Below, in pieces: positions 22,493-34,350 of a DNA stretch of 64,000 bases. A model generated the notes under the pieces. It was not told where the DNA came from. It was given only the letters and a program-made list of their open reading frames with translations, and made no database searches. The position numbers were made by a program, and so were the translations under genes. This stretch comes from Clavaria fumosa. Taxonomy: Eukaryota > Basidiomycota > Agaricomycetes > Agaricales > Clavariaceae. The DNA lies in assembly GCA_951802425.1 (NCBI GenBank), contig OX637806.1, positions 372,001 to 436,000 on the forward strand, given 5' to 3'. Position 1 is the first letter of the stretch; every line of letters starts with the position of its first letter.

Positions 22493-24973
22493 TGTTAGGG
22501 TACTTGAGTACCTGTAGTACTTAGCCCCTTGAACAGATGATCCAGGCAATTATGCGTCTCTTTAATACATTCCTATGCTCTTTCTAGGTCCTTTACCCAT
22601 TCTGTACTACTCACCCATGTAAACTTACTCCCAATATGACATAAGCTATGGAAAGTGGTACTAGGACAGAAAGAAATGGCTCTACAGCAGGAACAAAGAA
22701 CCGCACAAGCAAACGGTTTTTACCATTGAATTCCCACTGCTCATTTACCCTATATGCATAAAAGCAAAAGGAAGTAACCATTATTCACTCACTCAGGCTG
22801 GTTCTACTGCTGTTTAGGCCATACTCTAGTATTACTAAAATAGCGCTAAAGGGAGGTTTTAAATGGAAGGTCTGAACAGACAGAAATGTCGGGAAGGTCT
22901 GTAAGGTCATACCCGCGAGTTTACGAGAGACGCGGAGCACTTGCGGCTGAGCTACAGGGTCACGAACTCGCTGGTGTGAGTTTGGCACCACTCTGGCATT
23001 GCAGGGCAATCCCAATCATGATCGGACCTCAATCAAGCAATCGAGGACTGACAGTTTGGCCCAGTTCCCACAGTGGTGGGGGCAGTGATCAGCAGTGATG
23101 GCCGACACTGCCGCACTTCCAGATATGGACTAGTCATCCTCATGAGCAGACTGTGTGCCTGCAACCTTTGTGCACAGTCCCTTGGCCCTCCCCTCGTCTC
23201 CCTTTGTACTAGGGTATTACTAGCATATATCTGGCATAGAATACAGCTGAAACACATGCTAAATAAGGCTAGTACACTTAATTATGACTAGTCTGGGGGA
23301 GATAAGAGGAAACAGAGGAAGTATAGATGAGATAATGATGCGATCAAGGCCAGGAACGTTGTAGAAAGTCGTGGAAAGTCGCGGAACGTCGTAGAAGCGA
23401 TCGGGGGTGATCGTGGGGTCCTTCCTCACAATCCCCAATGACCGGGACCCAAGAAATGAGTCATTATGAGTCATTTTGATTATTTTTAGAATATGTAGAA
23501 CCTTCGAGAAGGAATATCTCAATGAGGACATGAGATATAATTATGATCTTGCCTGGTATGTAAAGCCAGTAAATTCTTCTTAATTTAGAGTTCTTAAGCG
23601 GTATGTTAGGATTACTAGTTAAGGAGCTACGTTGAATCTTTCCAAATGTAGTAGATATGTAAATTTGAGTATAAATAACTGACGGAACCTCGCGTTCTAG
23701 GCATCATTACCTACCCACTTATCGATTGCACCATCCCCTAAGAGGATTAAGCCTAAGTCTAGCCCAGCAAGGAGCTAAGGACAAATTTAGCTAAACTAAG
23801 GACTAAGTCTAGTTGAACTAAATCTAGTAACTGCTGACTAAGGACTTGGTCTGGTCAAGTGATCTGGGTACCCAAAGGTACCCAGGGTTTGGATGAGCCG
23901 CCCTGTGCCAGCTCCCCTCGGCGCGGTAAGTATTGAGCGAGTTATGAATATTTCGGTATAGGGTACAAGGTGTTCTACTGTACAATGTACCAGTGTATTC
24001 ATCAGAGTAAGTAGTGAATAGCTAGCCAAGTACTGAGAATTAGGCAGAGGTTTATAGAGGTAGAATGGTCTACAAGACCAGGAGAATTTAATGAACTCTT
24101 TAGCTTGTTTCTCCCGTGTCTGGTTAGCTATGTATTCACTGATCTATTTTGACCTATCTACATTGATTTGGCTTAAGTGTGCAATACCTATGGAGTGGTC
24201 AGTCATTGACCCATGGTATCAGTCTGTGGAGTGATACCAGATTGAGGCAGACCATGGGGGTCTAGTGTTGCCACAGCTTCAAGCTGAAGCCCAGCTGGTC
24301 ATAAGCCAAGCCGAGCCGATCAATCGGCTTGGCTTGACATCAGCTTCAGCTTCAGCTTGAGGCTTTCTCCAAGCTGCACAGCTGCTGCTCAAGCTGCGGC
24401 TCCCAAGACATCCATCAATGGGGCAAAGAATTGTTTTTTTCCTCCTCCACTGCCCTCCACTGCCCTCCACTATGCTTATCTGGGTCTGCAACTGTTGTCT
24501 ATCACCAGGCAGCTGCTTCTCTCTATTCTTGTATGCATGGTTAGAGACATTGATGTCTGTCAATCCTGCCCTGGAGGAAGATCTTCTTGGAGACATGTTA
24601 CTGGATGACTTTGACACTGTGTTTGACAAGGTATTAGCCACCATTGCCCAGGATGATGATGATGAGATGTAGTTCTATAATGGTATTTTTGTCATTCTAG
24701 GCCAGTTCCCATTATTAGCTGGCTGCAAGCCACAGCTACAGCTTGAGTCAGCTTCAAGCTGTGGCTGGAGCTGCAGCCATGGCTACAGCTTCAGCTTGGG
24801 TGAAACAAGGTCAGCTTGTGAAGCCAAAGCCGAAGCTCATTGAGCTGGCTTGGCAGCTAGCCGAGCTGCAGCAACACTATGGGGAGGATCTACTAGTCCT
24901 GTAGACCAACTGCATAAGGAATTGAGGACCTGTCTGAGTCATTCTGACTGCATCCAGTACCAGATCCATAACA
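22493..24973. mobile_element. Solo LTR 1 with CCTGC target duplication, carrying an hAT-like insertion
   Basis: Begins TGTTAGGGTAC and ends CATAACA, with CCTGC directly on both sides (22488-22492; 24974-24978). It aligns with solo LTR 2 over long blocks: GACAGAAATGTCGG, GTAAGGTCATA..GCGAGTTTACGAGAG, CCGCCCTGTGCC, CCCCTCGGCGCGGTAAGTAT and AGGATCTACTAGTCCTGTAG. There is no internal coding region. Length without the nested element is about 1.9 kb. Confidence 0.8.
24263..24879. mobile_element. hAT-like element nested in solo LTR 1
   Basis: Ends TAGTGTTGC / GCAACACTA, subterminal arrays of AGCTTCAGCTTGAAGC type, 617 bases. The 8-base flanks TGGGGGTC and TGGGGAGG agree only partly, so the target duplication is doubtful. 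A plus-strand frame ends PALEEDLLGDMLLDDFDTVF...DDDDEM, of unknown meaning. Confidence 0.6.
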
Positions 24974-24978
24974 CCTGC

Positions 24979-26437
24979 CTTAACTGTGGACACTCCAGCA
25001 GTGTCTTCTCCTGGTGCATATCTCACACACTGCTCAAACAATCACCAACCAAGCTTGGCAACAAGAACGCACAGGCCTCTGCCACTCTTGCTCATGCTGG
25101 AACCACCACCAGTCATACCCCTTGCTTTGACCTCTGCCCATCTCAACAATGATGATGACGATGATAAGAAACTGGAAGATAGTCCTTTCACTCTGCCCCC
25201 CTTCTCTTCCTCCTCTGCACCCCCATCTCCACGAAGCCCAACATGCACATTACACCACTAGCAACAACCACAACAGCCTCCATGGCAAAATTGGTGTCAG
25301 CCATGCCTGTCCAAGCTGCTCATCTCCAAGGAGTGCTGGGACAAAATGGCCAAGCTGACACAGCATCTCAGTGTGGGCATCCCGTCTGAGCTTGTCTTCC
25401 TGCACCTTGTGGCTAACAAAGACCAGCACACCTCTACTGCTGATGAAAAGAAAAACTGGCACAGGTGGCTGCATGCGTCATCCATGCCGACCTTGCCTAT
25501 GATGCCATGTTGTGTTCCTCCTGCCTACATGGGGACCTCAGCATGTCTGTACCCCAGCTGTCACACAGGGAGTTTGACTTGTGCATGCTGAACCTGCCAT
25601 GATGGAGGTCTTGGCATGTGCAGAGCAATGTGGGGGTTGGCATACCTTCAATTAGGAAGATGCTTGGTGACTGCATTGATGGTCCAAGTCCCCCATCATT
25701 GGTCTGTGACCAAAGGAGGGCACCTGGGCCATCATATGATGCAGGCAGGGCAGCTGGAGGGAGTAGCCATGGGAAGGAAATATAGGTATTACCCAACATT
25801 GGTGCTTTATTGCCCTTGCCAAGGTGTGCAGAATAAGCATAATATCATGCAAAACCATGGAGTATTGAGTGAGATATGGCAAATCAGACATTTTCAACAA
25901 CTTTGTCCATTAGCAAAGTGCAATCAGGCTATATGCCATTTGGCAGTGCTGCACAGACAGCTGTAGAGCCATAGAAGCCATAGACAACTTCCTTATATGT
26001 GTAAAACTGTGTAGCACAGCATGATTGCTTTGTAGGGGAACATGACCCACTGCAGCACTACAAAGGTCTAGAATAAAGCCACAGAGTCCTACACAAAAAC
26101 ATGTAGCTAGTCCTACATCTGAACTATGCTCAACTGCACAATTGCAACTAAATCATATTTGTGTTTATTTTATGAATCAACTAAGTCATCTGATACTCTA
26201 ATTGAGTAGGTCAAGACAGGGGCTTGGGCTCCCTGGTTGCTGTGAATGCTCTGGAGACTCATAGGAATTTTGCTATGGCAAGTAAGCCCTTGGTGCCACT
26301 TAGCAGGACTGGCAGGGAATGGTTGTGGTGTACAGCTGGTAGTATGTGTCAGTGCTCGTTGTATGCCCAGCAGTTGTGGAATATATGATCTTGGTATCTT
26401 GTTGCTGGTGCACGTGACTCATGTAATGACTCACATG
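24979..26437. other. Unassigned 1.4 kb
   Basis: Unique-looking sequence. A plus-strand stretch at about 25346-25480 (LSVGIPSELVFLHLVANKD) could be a decayed exon of the sequence that was continuous before the solo LTR and hAT insertions. No domain recognised. Confidence 0.3.
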
Positions 26438-26545
26438 CACCATGTTGTGATGCATCACTCTCAGCCTCACTACCTCTTCCACCCTACCACCCACCATGTT
26501 GTGATGCATCACTCTCAGCCTCACTACCTCTTCCACCCTACCACC
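26438..26545 (+). repeat. About 53-bp tandem duplication
   Basis: CACCATGTTGTGATGCATCA ... CCCTACCAC occurs twice in succession with no differences seen. Confidence 0.85.
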
Positions 26546-26578
26546 TCAGGGAGCCAGCAGGGCTGTGGTGGCTCTCCT

Positions 26579-28563
26579 TGCCCCTCTCCCTCTTTTCTCT
26601 CTCCCTCTCCCTCTCCTCTCTCTTCCTCCCTTCCCCAAAGCGATGACGGCGGTGGCGATGCCAGATGCACCCTCTCCTGTCTTTTTTCATTCTCATTTAT
26701 TATTATTATTTATTTCACTATTTACAGAGCAATGGATGACAGGAGACAACAGATGGCGACAATGATGGCAGTGGCACCCTCATCTCACCCCTCACCCTCA
26801 CCCTCACCCCTCCCTCTCTCTCCTCCCTCTCCTCTCTCTCCCTCTCCTTCAGCAGCAGTGGTGGCAGCAGTGACACCCTCACCCTCACCCTCTCTCCTTC
26901 CTTTCTCCTCTCTCTCTCCTCTCTCTTTTTCGACCCACAAGAGACAACAATGGCAGCAACAGGTGGGAACCACCAGGTGTGCCCTCCCCCTGTTCTTTTT
27001 TAAAATTTTCATTTCATTTCATTTTAATTTTCAAATTACTATTTACAGGGCAACAAATGATGGCAGACAACAGACAGCAATGGTGGTGGCGGCTCTCCCT
27101 CTCCCTCCTTTCCCTCTCAGTAGCAACGGTGACAGTGGCAGTGACAGCAGCGACTAGTGACAGTGGCAGCAGCAGTGACCAGCAACAGTGGCGGTGGCAG
27201 CAGTGACCAGCAACAGTGGCGGTGGCAGCAGCAACCAGTGACCAGTGACAGCAGCAGTGGCAGCAGTGACCAGCGACAGCAGCAGTGGCAGCAATGACCA
27301 GTGACAGCAGCAGCAGCAATGACCAGCGACAGTGGTGGCGGCAGCAACCAGTGACAGTGGCAGTGGCAGCAGCGACCAGTGACAGCAGCAGTGGCAGTGA
27401 CCAGTGGTAGTGGCCAGTGGTGGCAACCAGCGATGGCAGTGGCAGCAACCAGCAACAGCAGCAGTGGCAGCAGTGACCACCCTCACCCTCTCATCTCACC
27501 TTCACCCTCACTCTCTCTCCTCCCTTTCTCCTCTCTCTCTCCTCTCTCTTTTTCCACCCCCAAGAGACAACAATGGCAGTGACAGGTGGGAACCACCAGG
27601 TGCACCCTCCCCCTGTTCTTTTTTAAAAATTTCATTTCATTTCATTTTAATTTTCAAATTACTATATACAGGGCAATGAATGATGGCAGACAACAGACAG
27701 CAATGATGGCAGCAGCTCTCCCTCTCCCTCCTTTCCCTCTCGGTAGCTACAGTGACAGTGGCGGTGACAGCAGCAACCAACAACAGTGGCGGTGGCAGCA
27801 ACCAGCGACCAGTGACAGTGGCAGTGGCAGCAGCGACCAGCAACAGCAGCAGTGGTGGCAGTGACCAGTGACAGTGGCAGCAGCAGCAACCAGCAACAGC
27901 AGCAGTGGCAGCAGCGACCAGCAACAGCAGCAGTGGTGGCAGTGACCAGTGACAGTGGCAGCAGCAGCAACCAGCAACAGCAGCAGTGGCAGCAGTGACC
28001 AGCGACAGCAGCAGTGGCAGCAGTGACCAGCGACAGCAGTGGCAGCAGCAGCGACCAGCAACAGCAGCAGTGGTGGCAGTGACCAGTGACAGTGGCAGCA
28101 GCAGCAACCAGCAACAGCAGCAGTGGCAGCAGTGACCAGCGACAGCAGCAGTGGCAGCAGTGACCAGCGACAGCAGTGGCAGCAGCAGCGACCAGCAACA
28201 GCAGCGGCAGCAGTGACCAGTGACAGTGGTGGAGGCAGCGACCAGTGACAGTGGCAGTGGCAGCAGTGACCAGCGACAGCAGCAGCAGCAGCAACCAGTG
28301 GTAGTGGCCAGCAGTGGCAACCAGCAACAGCAGTGGTGGCAACCAGCAATGGCAGTGGCGGCAACCAGCAATGGCAGTGGTGGCAACCAGCAATGGCAGT
28401 GGTGGCAACCAGCAATGGCAGTGGCAGCAACCAGTGATGGCAGTGGCAACAACCAGCAATGGCAGTGGCAGCAACCAGTGATGGCAGTGGCAACAACCAG
28501 CAATGGCAGTGGCAGCAACCAGTGATGGCAGTGGTGGCAACCAGCAATGGCAGTGGCAGCAAC
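26579..28563 (+). repeat. Composite repeat: pyrimidine tracts, splice-site-like AT blocks and 22/28-bp minisatellite
   Basis: A unit of about 620 bases occurs about three times: a CCCTCTCTCC tract, CACAAGAGACAACAATGGC, GGTGGGAACCACCAGGTG, an AT-rich block ending ACTATTTACAG (resembling a 3' splice site) and AATGATGGCAGACAACAGAC. It ends in a minisatellite. The last 250 bases are 22-bp units (GCAACCAGCAATGGCAGTGG plus two bases); earlier units are nearer 28 bp. The first part is almost identical to 60085-60400. All six frames are long and open because of the composition. Confidence 0.8.
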
Positions 28564-30565
28564 TGTTAGGATATTGTATGCTTACCTTCTCATGTCTAGG
28601 CTTCCTCCTTGTCCAGGGCCCTCCAGTTATGCGTCTCATTAGCCTAATATGCCTACTGCCCTATCCACACATGCCTATGTACCAATAGTTATGGAAACCA
28701 CTTTTGATTTGGTGTTTAAAGTAAAAGTACTGGGAATCTACACTCAGAGAAAGATGAGGCTCTATAGCGAGAACTAAGAATCGCACAGAGATGCGGTTAA
28801 TACCGTTCAATTTCCATTCACTGATAACCCTTATTCCAAGAGTTGCAAAAGGAAACAACAGTTTTTCATTCCTTAAACTTAGAAACATTGCTCTGGGCTT
28901 CATCTGAGTAGACATCGAAATAACACCAAGGGAGATAGGAAATATGAAATTCTGAACGGACAGAAATGTCGGCAGGGTTCGTAAGGTCATATGCGCGAGT
29001 TTACGAGAGGTGCAGAGCTTTTGCGGCTAGGCTACAAGGTCGCGAACTCACTGGTGCGAGTTTGGCACCATTCTGGTGTTGTGGGGCCAAGTGATTGTGA
29101 TCAGGGCCTCGATCGGGCGATCGGAACCCAGAGAGGTGATGACATTCCCATGGTGACCAAGTTGGGGTGTGGAAAGCGGTTGGCACTGATGCCATCACCG
29201 CCCACTTTGCCTAATTAGGAGTACTCCTCCCAGGTGAAGGATGCACACTTTGTGACCTTTGTCCATTGGATGCGCAGTCCACCCTTTGTCCTATCTTGGC
29301 CTGGAAACTTGGCTAAGCTCAACTAGGATTAGAATAGGGTCTAGTAGAGCATGAGTCATGTTCTATTAGTAATTCTGTGCTATTGCAGAATGAGACAGAT
29401 AAGACTGAATGAGGTAAAAACGAGATAAGGTCGCGATTGGGGTCTAGAAGTGTCCAGAAGGCCACGGAAATGATCGGGAGAGACTGCGGGGTGTTTCCCC
29501 GCATTCTCCTGGCGTTAGATCGCCGATATTGAGTCAGTATGACTCAATATGATTATTTTTAGATAAGCTGGAATGTTCGAGATGAAATATCTCAACGAGG
29601 AGATAAGATAAAATTATGATCTTACCTGATATGTAAAGCCACTAAATTCACCTTAATTTAGAGTCCTTAAACGGTATGTTAGGATTACTACTTAAGGAGC
29701 CATGTTGTATTCTTCCGAATGTGGTAGGTACACGAATTTGAGTATAAATAGCCGACGGAACTTCGCGTTCCAGGCATCTTTACGTACCCACATATCTGTC
29801 AAACCAACCTGCAAAAGGACTAAGTGTTAGTCTAGCCCCCCAGGGAGCTAAGGACTCTTTTAGTTAAACTAAAGACTGAGTCTAGTTTAGCTAGATACGG
29901 TAATTGCTGACTAAGGACTTAGTCTGGTCTAGTGCAGACGGTACCCAAAGGTACCTATGCCTCGGGACTGCCGCCCTGTGCCGGCTCCCCTCGGCGCGGT
30001 AAGTATTGAACGAAATATGAATATTTTGGTATAGGGTACAAGGTGCTCTACTGTACAATGTACCAATGTATTCATCAGAGTAAGTAGTGAATAACTAGCC
30101 AAGTATTGAGAATTGAGGGAAGTTTTATAGAGCTAGAATGGTCTACAAAGTCAGGAAAATCTCATGAACTCTTTAGCTTAATTCTCCCTTCACTGGTTAG
30201 CTAGTTATTCACCATTCGATTTTTGACCTATCTATGTTGATTTGACTTAAGTGTACAATACCTATGGAGTGGTCAGTCATTGAGCCATAGTATCAGCCTG
30301 TGGAGTGATACCAGGTTGAGGCAGACTATGGGGGATTAATAGCTAAGCCCATGGGATGTTGTGACTTAGGTTACTAATAATAATAATATCTGCCCAAAGC
30401 AATGCCTTGCTAGAGTGTTGGTTCCAATACTGTTAGCAGGAAGGTATGGAATTGGAGGATCTACTAGTCCTGTAGACCAACTGCATAAGGAATTGAGGAC
30501 CTGTCTGAGTCATCCTGACTCTCAGTGACTTAGTTCTGACTGCACCCAGTACCAGAACCATAACA
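28564..30565. mobile_element. Solo LTR 2 (2,002 bp) with GCAAC target duplication
   Basis: TGTTAGGATATTG...CATAACA, flanked by GCAAC at 28559-28563 and 30566-30570. Inserted in the middle of the 22-bp minisatellite, which resumes immediately after it. Same family as solo LTR 1. The flanking repeat itself contains GCAAC, so the duplication is a little less telling than for copy 1. Confidence 0.8.
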
Positions 30566-31293
30566 GCAACCAGTGATGGCAGTGGCAACAACCAGCAATG
30601 GCAGTGGCAGCAACCAGTGACGGCAGTGGTGGCAACCAGCAATGGCAGTGGCAGCAACCAGTGATGGCAGTGGTGGCAACCAGCGATGGCAGTGGCAGCA
30701 ACCAGCGATGGCAGTGGCGGCAACCAGTGACAGCAGCAGCGATGGTGGTGATGCGCAATGGCAGCAACAGCGGCAACCTGCAACATCAGCAGCAGTGGTG
30801 GCGATGCACGATGGCAGCAACCAGTGACCAACAATGGCATTGGCAGTGACCAGCAAGGGCGGTGGCAGCAACCAGTGAGGGCAGCAGCAACGACCAGTGA
30901 GGGTGGCAGCAGCAACCAGCGAGGGCAGTGGCAGCAACCAGCAAGGGTGGTGGCAGCAACCAGCAAGGGTGGCAGTGGTGACCAGTGGCAGCAACCAGAG
31001 ACAATGGCAGCAGCGACCAGCAAGGGTGGCAGTGGTGACCAGTGGCAGCAACCAGAGACAATGGCGACAGCGGTGACCAGTGGCAGCAACCAGAGACAAT
31101 GGCAGCAGCCACCAGCAAGGGTGGTAGTGGTGACCAGCATTGGCAGTGGCAGTGACCAGCAACAGCAGCAGCAGCAACCTGCAACAGCAGCAGCAGTGGT
31201 GGCAACCTGCAAGGGCAGCAGTGGCGACTGGTGGCAGTGGTGGCAGCAGCAGCAGCAGTGACCAGAGACAGTGGCGGTGGCCACCAGCAAGGG
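30566..31293 (+). repeat. Continuation of the 22-bp-class minisatellite
   Basis: Units of GCAACCAG(C/T)(A/G)(A/G)(T/C/G)GGCAGTGG type, drifting to GACCAGCAAGGGTGGCAGTG variants towards the right, where the LTR at 31294 begins. Confidence 0.85.
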
Positions 31294-31700
31294 TGTCATA
31301 AATTATTTCTTGTCTATATGCCTCTTACAGTAAATTATATAACTTATTTTTTAGTTTGTACAAAATTTGGCTGATTCAAGCAAGGGTCTGCTGACAGTAG
31401 TCAGCCCTTCCTAGTAATTGACACACTGCCAATAATTTCATAAATAGTGTGGATACCTTACATAAGCAAGTAGTCAGTATATAGTCACATGACTTGTGTG
31501 CTACGATCATGTGACTGGTGCCTAATGTGCATCATGTGATCCAGACCCAATGTCACATGATGAGAGCCCTGAACATGGGAACACCAGGAAGTCCCAAGGC
31601 TCCAAGTATATATATCTTTGTTCTTTCACTTTTGTACACTTTTCCCCTTACATTGGGATTGTCATCTACTACTAAGTGTGAAGTGTGAAGTGTGACAACA
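31294..31700 (+). repeat. 5' LTR of a truncated Ty3-like element
   Basis: TGTCATAAATTATTTC...GTGTGACAACA, 407 bases, with TATATATATC near 31606. Shares CATGTGATCC, ATGGGAA and TTTTGTAC(A/T)CTTTTCCCCTTA with the LTR at 19368. No second LTR is seen. Confidence 0.6.
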
Positions 31701-31718
31701 AGTTTCATATTAGATCAG

Positions 31719-31985
31719 ATGGACACAACTATGAGACCTGCACCAATCAACACCAACATTCTCATTGTTGATGATGACCACATCAACACTAGTCCTTTGA
31801 CTCTGCTGACTAATGATGAACCTGGAGGTACATGAGCATTTCCTTCATCTAAATAATGATATAACTAACCCTCAGACCTACTAGTTTTGCCAGACATTTG
31901 TACCTGCACTGCTACACCACAGCCATACAATGTTCCTGTTTATAGGAGGAACAAAGATGATCACATTGGTATGTATCACATAAAA
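31719..31985 (+). pseudogene. Start of the ORF downstream of that LTR, truncated
   Basis: An ATG 19 bases after the LTR opens a frame (MDTTMRPAPINTNILIVDDD). It has a donor GGAG|GTACATG, a 48-base intron with CTAAC branch point and acceptor CTCAG at about 31875, then LLVLPDICTCTATPQPYNV and another donor (ATTG|GTATGT). It then stops where gypsy-A leader sequence begins on the other strand. Could be gag N-terminus; not recognised. Confidence 0.4.
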
Positions 31986-32184
31986 AACTTCATACCTCAT
32001 ATTGAATGAGAAGCAGGTCGAAGCGCGGGTAGCCGAGCTGCTCCACGAGGGATTTGGCTTCTTCACGCAGGGATGAGGCATGGCTAGGTGCGATTTGGGC
32101 GGATTCTTCGGGCTGTGATTGAACGATGGATGTGGGTCGCTCTTGAACGGTGGTAGGCAGCTTGCAAGTAGTCCCCAAAATCAT
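31986..32184 (-). pseudogene. Leader ORF beyond the gypsy-A LTR, truncated
   Basis: Minus-strand ATG at 32184 opens MILGTTCKLPTTVQERPTS... EEAKSLVEQLGYPRFDLLL and ends at a possible donor (GAG|GTATGA). It lies about 130 bases past the putative 3' end of the gypsy-A LTR, so it may be the first ORF of a second, tandem copy. Alternatively it is a host gene's first exon. Truncated by the neighbouring LTR element. Confidence 0.4.
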
Positions 32185-33193
32185 TGGAGTGATCGCACGG
32201 CTACCTGTTCATGTCTGGAAGTGATGAGTGGTTGGTTGGGGAGGAGTGTGACTGGAAGACATAATAGGGTGTTATCCAGGTGTTGAGTGGTGGGGCGAGG
32301 GGGAGACTTGATATTATGTTAGGGCCTGTCCTGTCTCGTAAGTAATGTCGAAGGTCAACTTGTTGGTGACCGGTCTTGGGAACTCGCTAAGACCAATCAA
32401 CTGTTGAGCACAGTCAAGAATGCTCAGTCCCGGAATATTGAAGAGATGTTAGAAACGTTGTGAAGTCAGTAGACAAGCATAAAAGAGAAAAAGACAAATG
32501 GAGAGGTCGCTGAGGGGGTCATGAGGTCGACCAACGAAGTGTGAGGAAAGAAATAGATGAGGTGGGAGAGATAGGTAACGCTGAGAAGGTCGCGAAGTCA
32601 ACCAACGAAGTGTAAGGAAGGAAAATGATGAGGTGGGAGAAATAGACGATGGGGAGAGGTTGTGTGAAGTTGTGACAATGTTGAGAAGTAGATCGGTTGA
32701 AGGCAATGACTTTGCTGACCGATAAGGGAACCTGTTGGGTTCCAAGGATCAGTACCAAGATGAAACGAGGAAAATACTTAGGTGGCACAAGTTGCACGAG
32801 CGCCGAGAACGAGGTAGAAGAAAAGCAGAGTGGGTCTTGGTGTGATCTGGTCACCAAGTGAGACAAGCACTTATCAATCGTGCTTGGTTCGAAGCTCAGA
32901 AGGCGTCGGGCCTAAAGCTTAAACCAATAATGCATCAATATCAAGTCTGGAGTGCAGTAAGTACAGGAGGGACAAAACTGTTGCAATGTTTGGTCATTTT
33001 GCATTGTCATCTGTATTACATATCATATATTGGAGATAAAATTGGCTAAAAATATTCTTTAAATAAACCTACTTCCTGGCTATATTTCAACATTTATCCC
33101 ATATAAATCCATTCATTAATCACTGAGGAATTAAATATTTTGTGTGGGGGTAGCATTGCAACAGTTTTGTCCCTTCCAGTCTGATGGTACAAA

Positions 33194-33288
33194 GTCACCT
33201 GATTTTGTTGATTTGCTACAAAATAGAGCACAGCCACACATTGCAATCAACAATGTCAGGTGACTGGTTCATTTTGTGGTATATATAC
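33194..33288 (+). promoter_or_regulatory. Tc1 promoter region with inverted repeat and TATA box
   Basis: GTCACCTGATTTTGTTGATT (33194-33213) and AATCAACAATGTCAGGTGAC (33245-33264) form an imperfect inverted repeat. TATATATAC at 33280-33288 lies 46 bases before the chosen ATG. The inverted repeat could bind transposase; that is inference. Confidence 0.5.
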
Positions 33289-33333
33289 ACCCCCTTGGGG
33301 TGCAACCATCCTCCCCCCAGAGCTCAGAGCAGC

Positions 33334-34350
33334 ATGAAGCCCCTCACCACTACTCAGGCTAATCACATCCTTTCTCTGCTTGATTCTGGGCACTCTGCCC
33401 ATCAGATATCCTCTCTGACTGGAGTCCACACCAGCACCATCTCCAGGCTTCGCTCCAAACATCGTTCCTCCCTTTCCAAATCCCTTGGTGGTCGACCCTC
33501 CCTCCTCTCTGATGCCAACATTCGCTATGCCCTCCACCTTATCTCATCCCAGAAGGCTGAGAATGCCACCCAAATCACCAAATCTCTTCAGGATATCACC
33601 AACCAGCCCCTCTCCTCCAAAACTGTACGTCGTGGCTTGCAGAAGGCTGGGATGAAAGCTGTGGTGAAGCAGAAGAAACCCTCACTGTCTCAGAGACACA
33701 GGAAGGAGAGGATGGATTTTGCTGTCAGCCACCAAGATTGGACTGTGGAGGATTGGAAGAAGGTTGTCTGGTCTGATGAGACCAAGATTAATCGTTTTGG
33801 TTCAGATGGGAGGAGATGGGTGTGGAAAAAGGCAGGGGAGGGCCTGAGTGATAGGCTTGTGCAGGGGACTAGGAAGTTTGGGGGGGGATCTCTGATGATG
33901 TGGGGGTGCATGATGTGGGAAGGACCTGGCTATGCAGTCAAGATTGATGGTAGGATGGATGCAGAGCTCTACACCAAAATCTTGGAGGAGGATCTTCAAG
34001 CCAGCCTCACCTATTATGACAAAACTTCCAGAGATGTCATCTTCCAACAGGACAATGACCCCAAACATGTCAGCAAGAAGGCCAAGGCTTGGTTCCAAGA
34101 CAATAGTTTCAAGGTCCTCTCATGGCCAGCACAGTCCCCAGACCTCAATCCTATTGAACATTTATGGAATCACCTGAAGAAGAAGCTTGGGGCATATGAC
34201 AAGCCACCTGGTGGAATACTGGAGCTTTGGGACAGGGTGGAGAAGGAGTGGAATGGGATAGATGCATCAGTGTGCCAGGGACTTATTGAAAGTATGCCTA
34301 GGAGAGTTGAGGCAGTGTTAAAGGCCAAAGGGGGCCATACCAAATACTGA
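33334..34350 (+). CDS. Tc1/mariner DD34E transposase
   Basis: 338 codons without a break, the usual size for Tc1 transposases. The frame is open from 33184, but the ATG at 33334 (MKPLTTTQANHILSLLDSGH) is preferred because the TATA box lies between the two and the family starts with this helix-turn-helix region. N-terminal HTH with HQISSLTGVHTSTISRLRSK; second DNA-binding part with GRPSLLS. Catalytic triad: D in VWSDETKINRFG, D in IFQQDNDPKH and E in SPDLNPIEHLW, with 34 residues between the last two. GRP-like and WGC motifs are present. The enzyme cuts and pastes DNA at the terminal repeats into TA sites. All key residues are intact, so it may be active. Confidence 0.95.
   Translation: MKPLTTTQANHILSLLDSGHSAHQISSLTGVHTSTISRLRSKHRSSLSKSLGGRPSLLSDANIRYALHLISSQKAENATQITKSLQDITNQPLSSKTVRRGLQKAGMKAVVKQKKPSLSQRHRKERMDFAVSHQDWTVEDWKKVVWSDETKINRFGSDGRRWVWKKAGEGLSDRLVQGTRKFGGGSLMMWGCMMWEGPGYAVKIDGRMDAELYTKILEEDLQASLTYYDKTSRDVIFQQDNDPKHVSKKAKAWFQDNSFKVLSWPAQSPDLNPIEHLWNHLKKKLGAYDKPPGGILELWDRVEKEWNGIDASVCQGLIESMPRRVEAVLKAKGGHTKY

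Noticed and set aside
27014..28639. ORFs of 270-325 codons in the 22-bp minisatellite
   Set aside because: Same reason; unit length not a multiple of three and all frames lack stops by composition.
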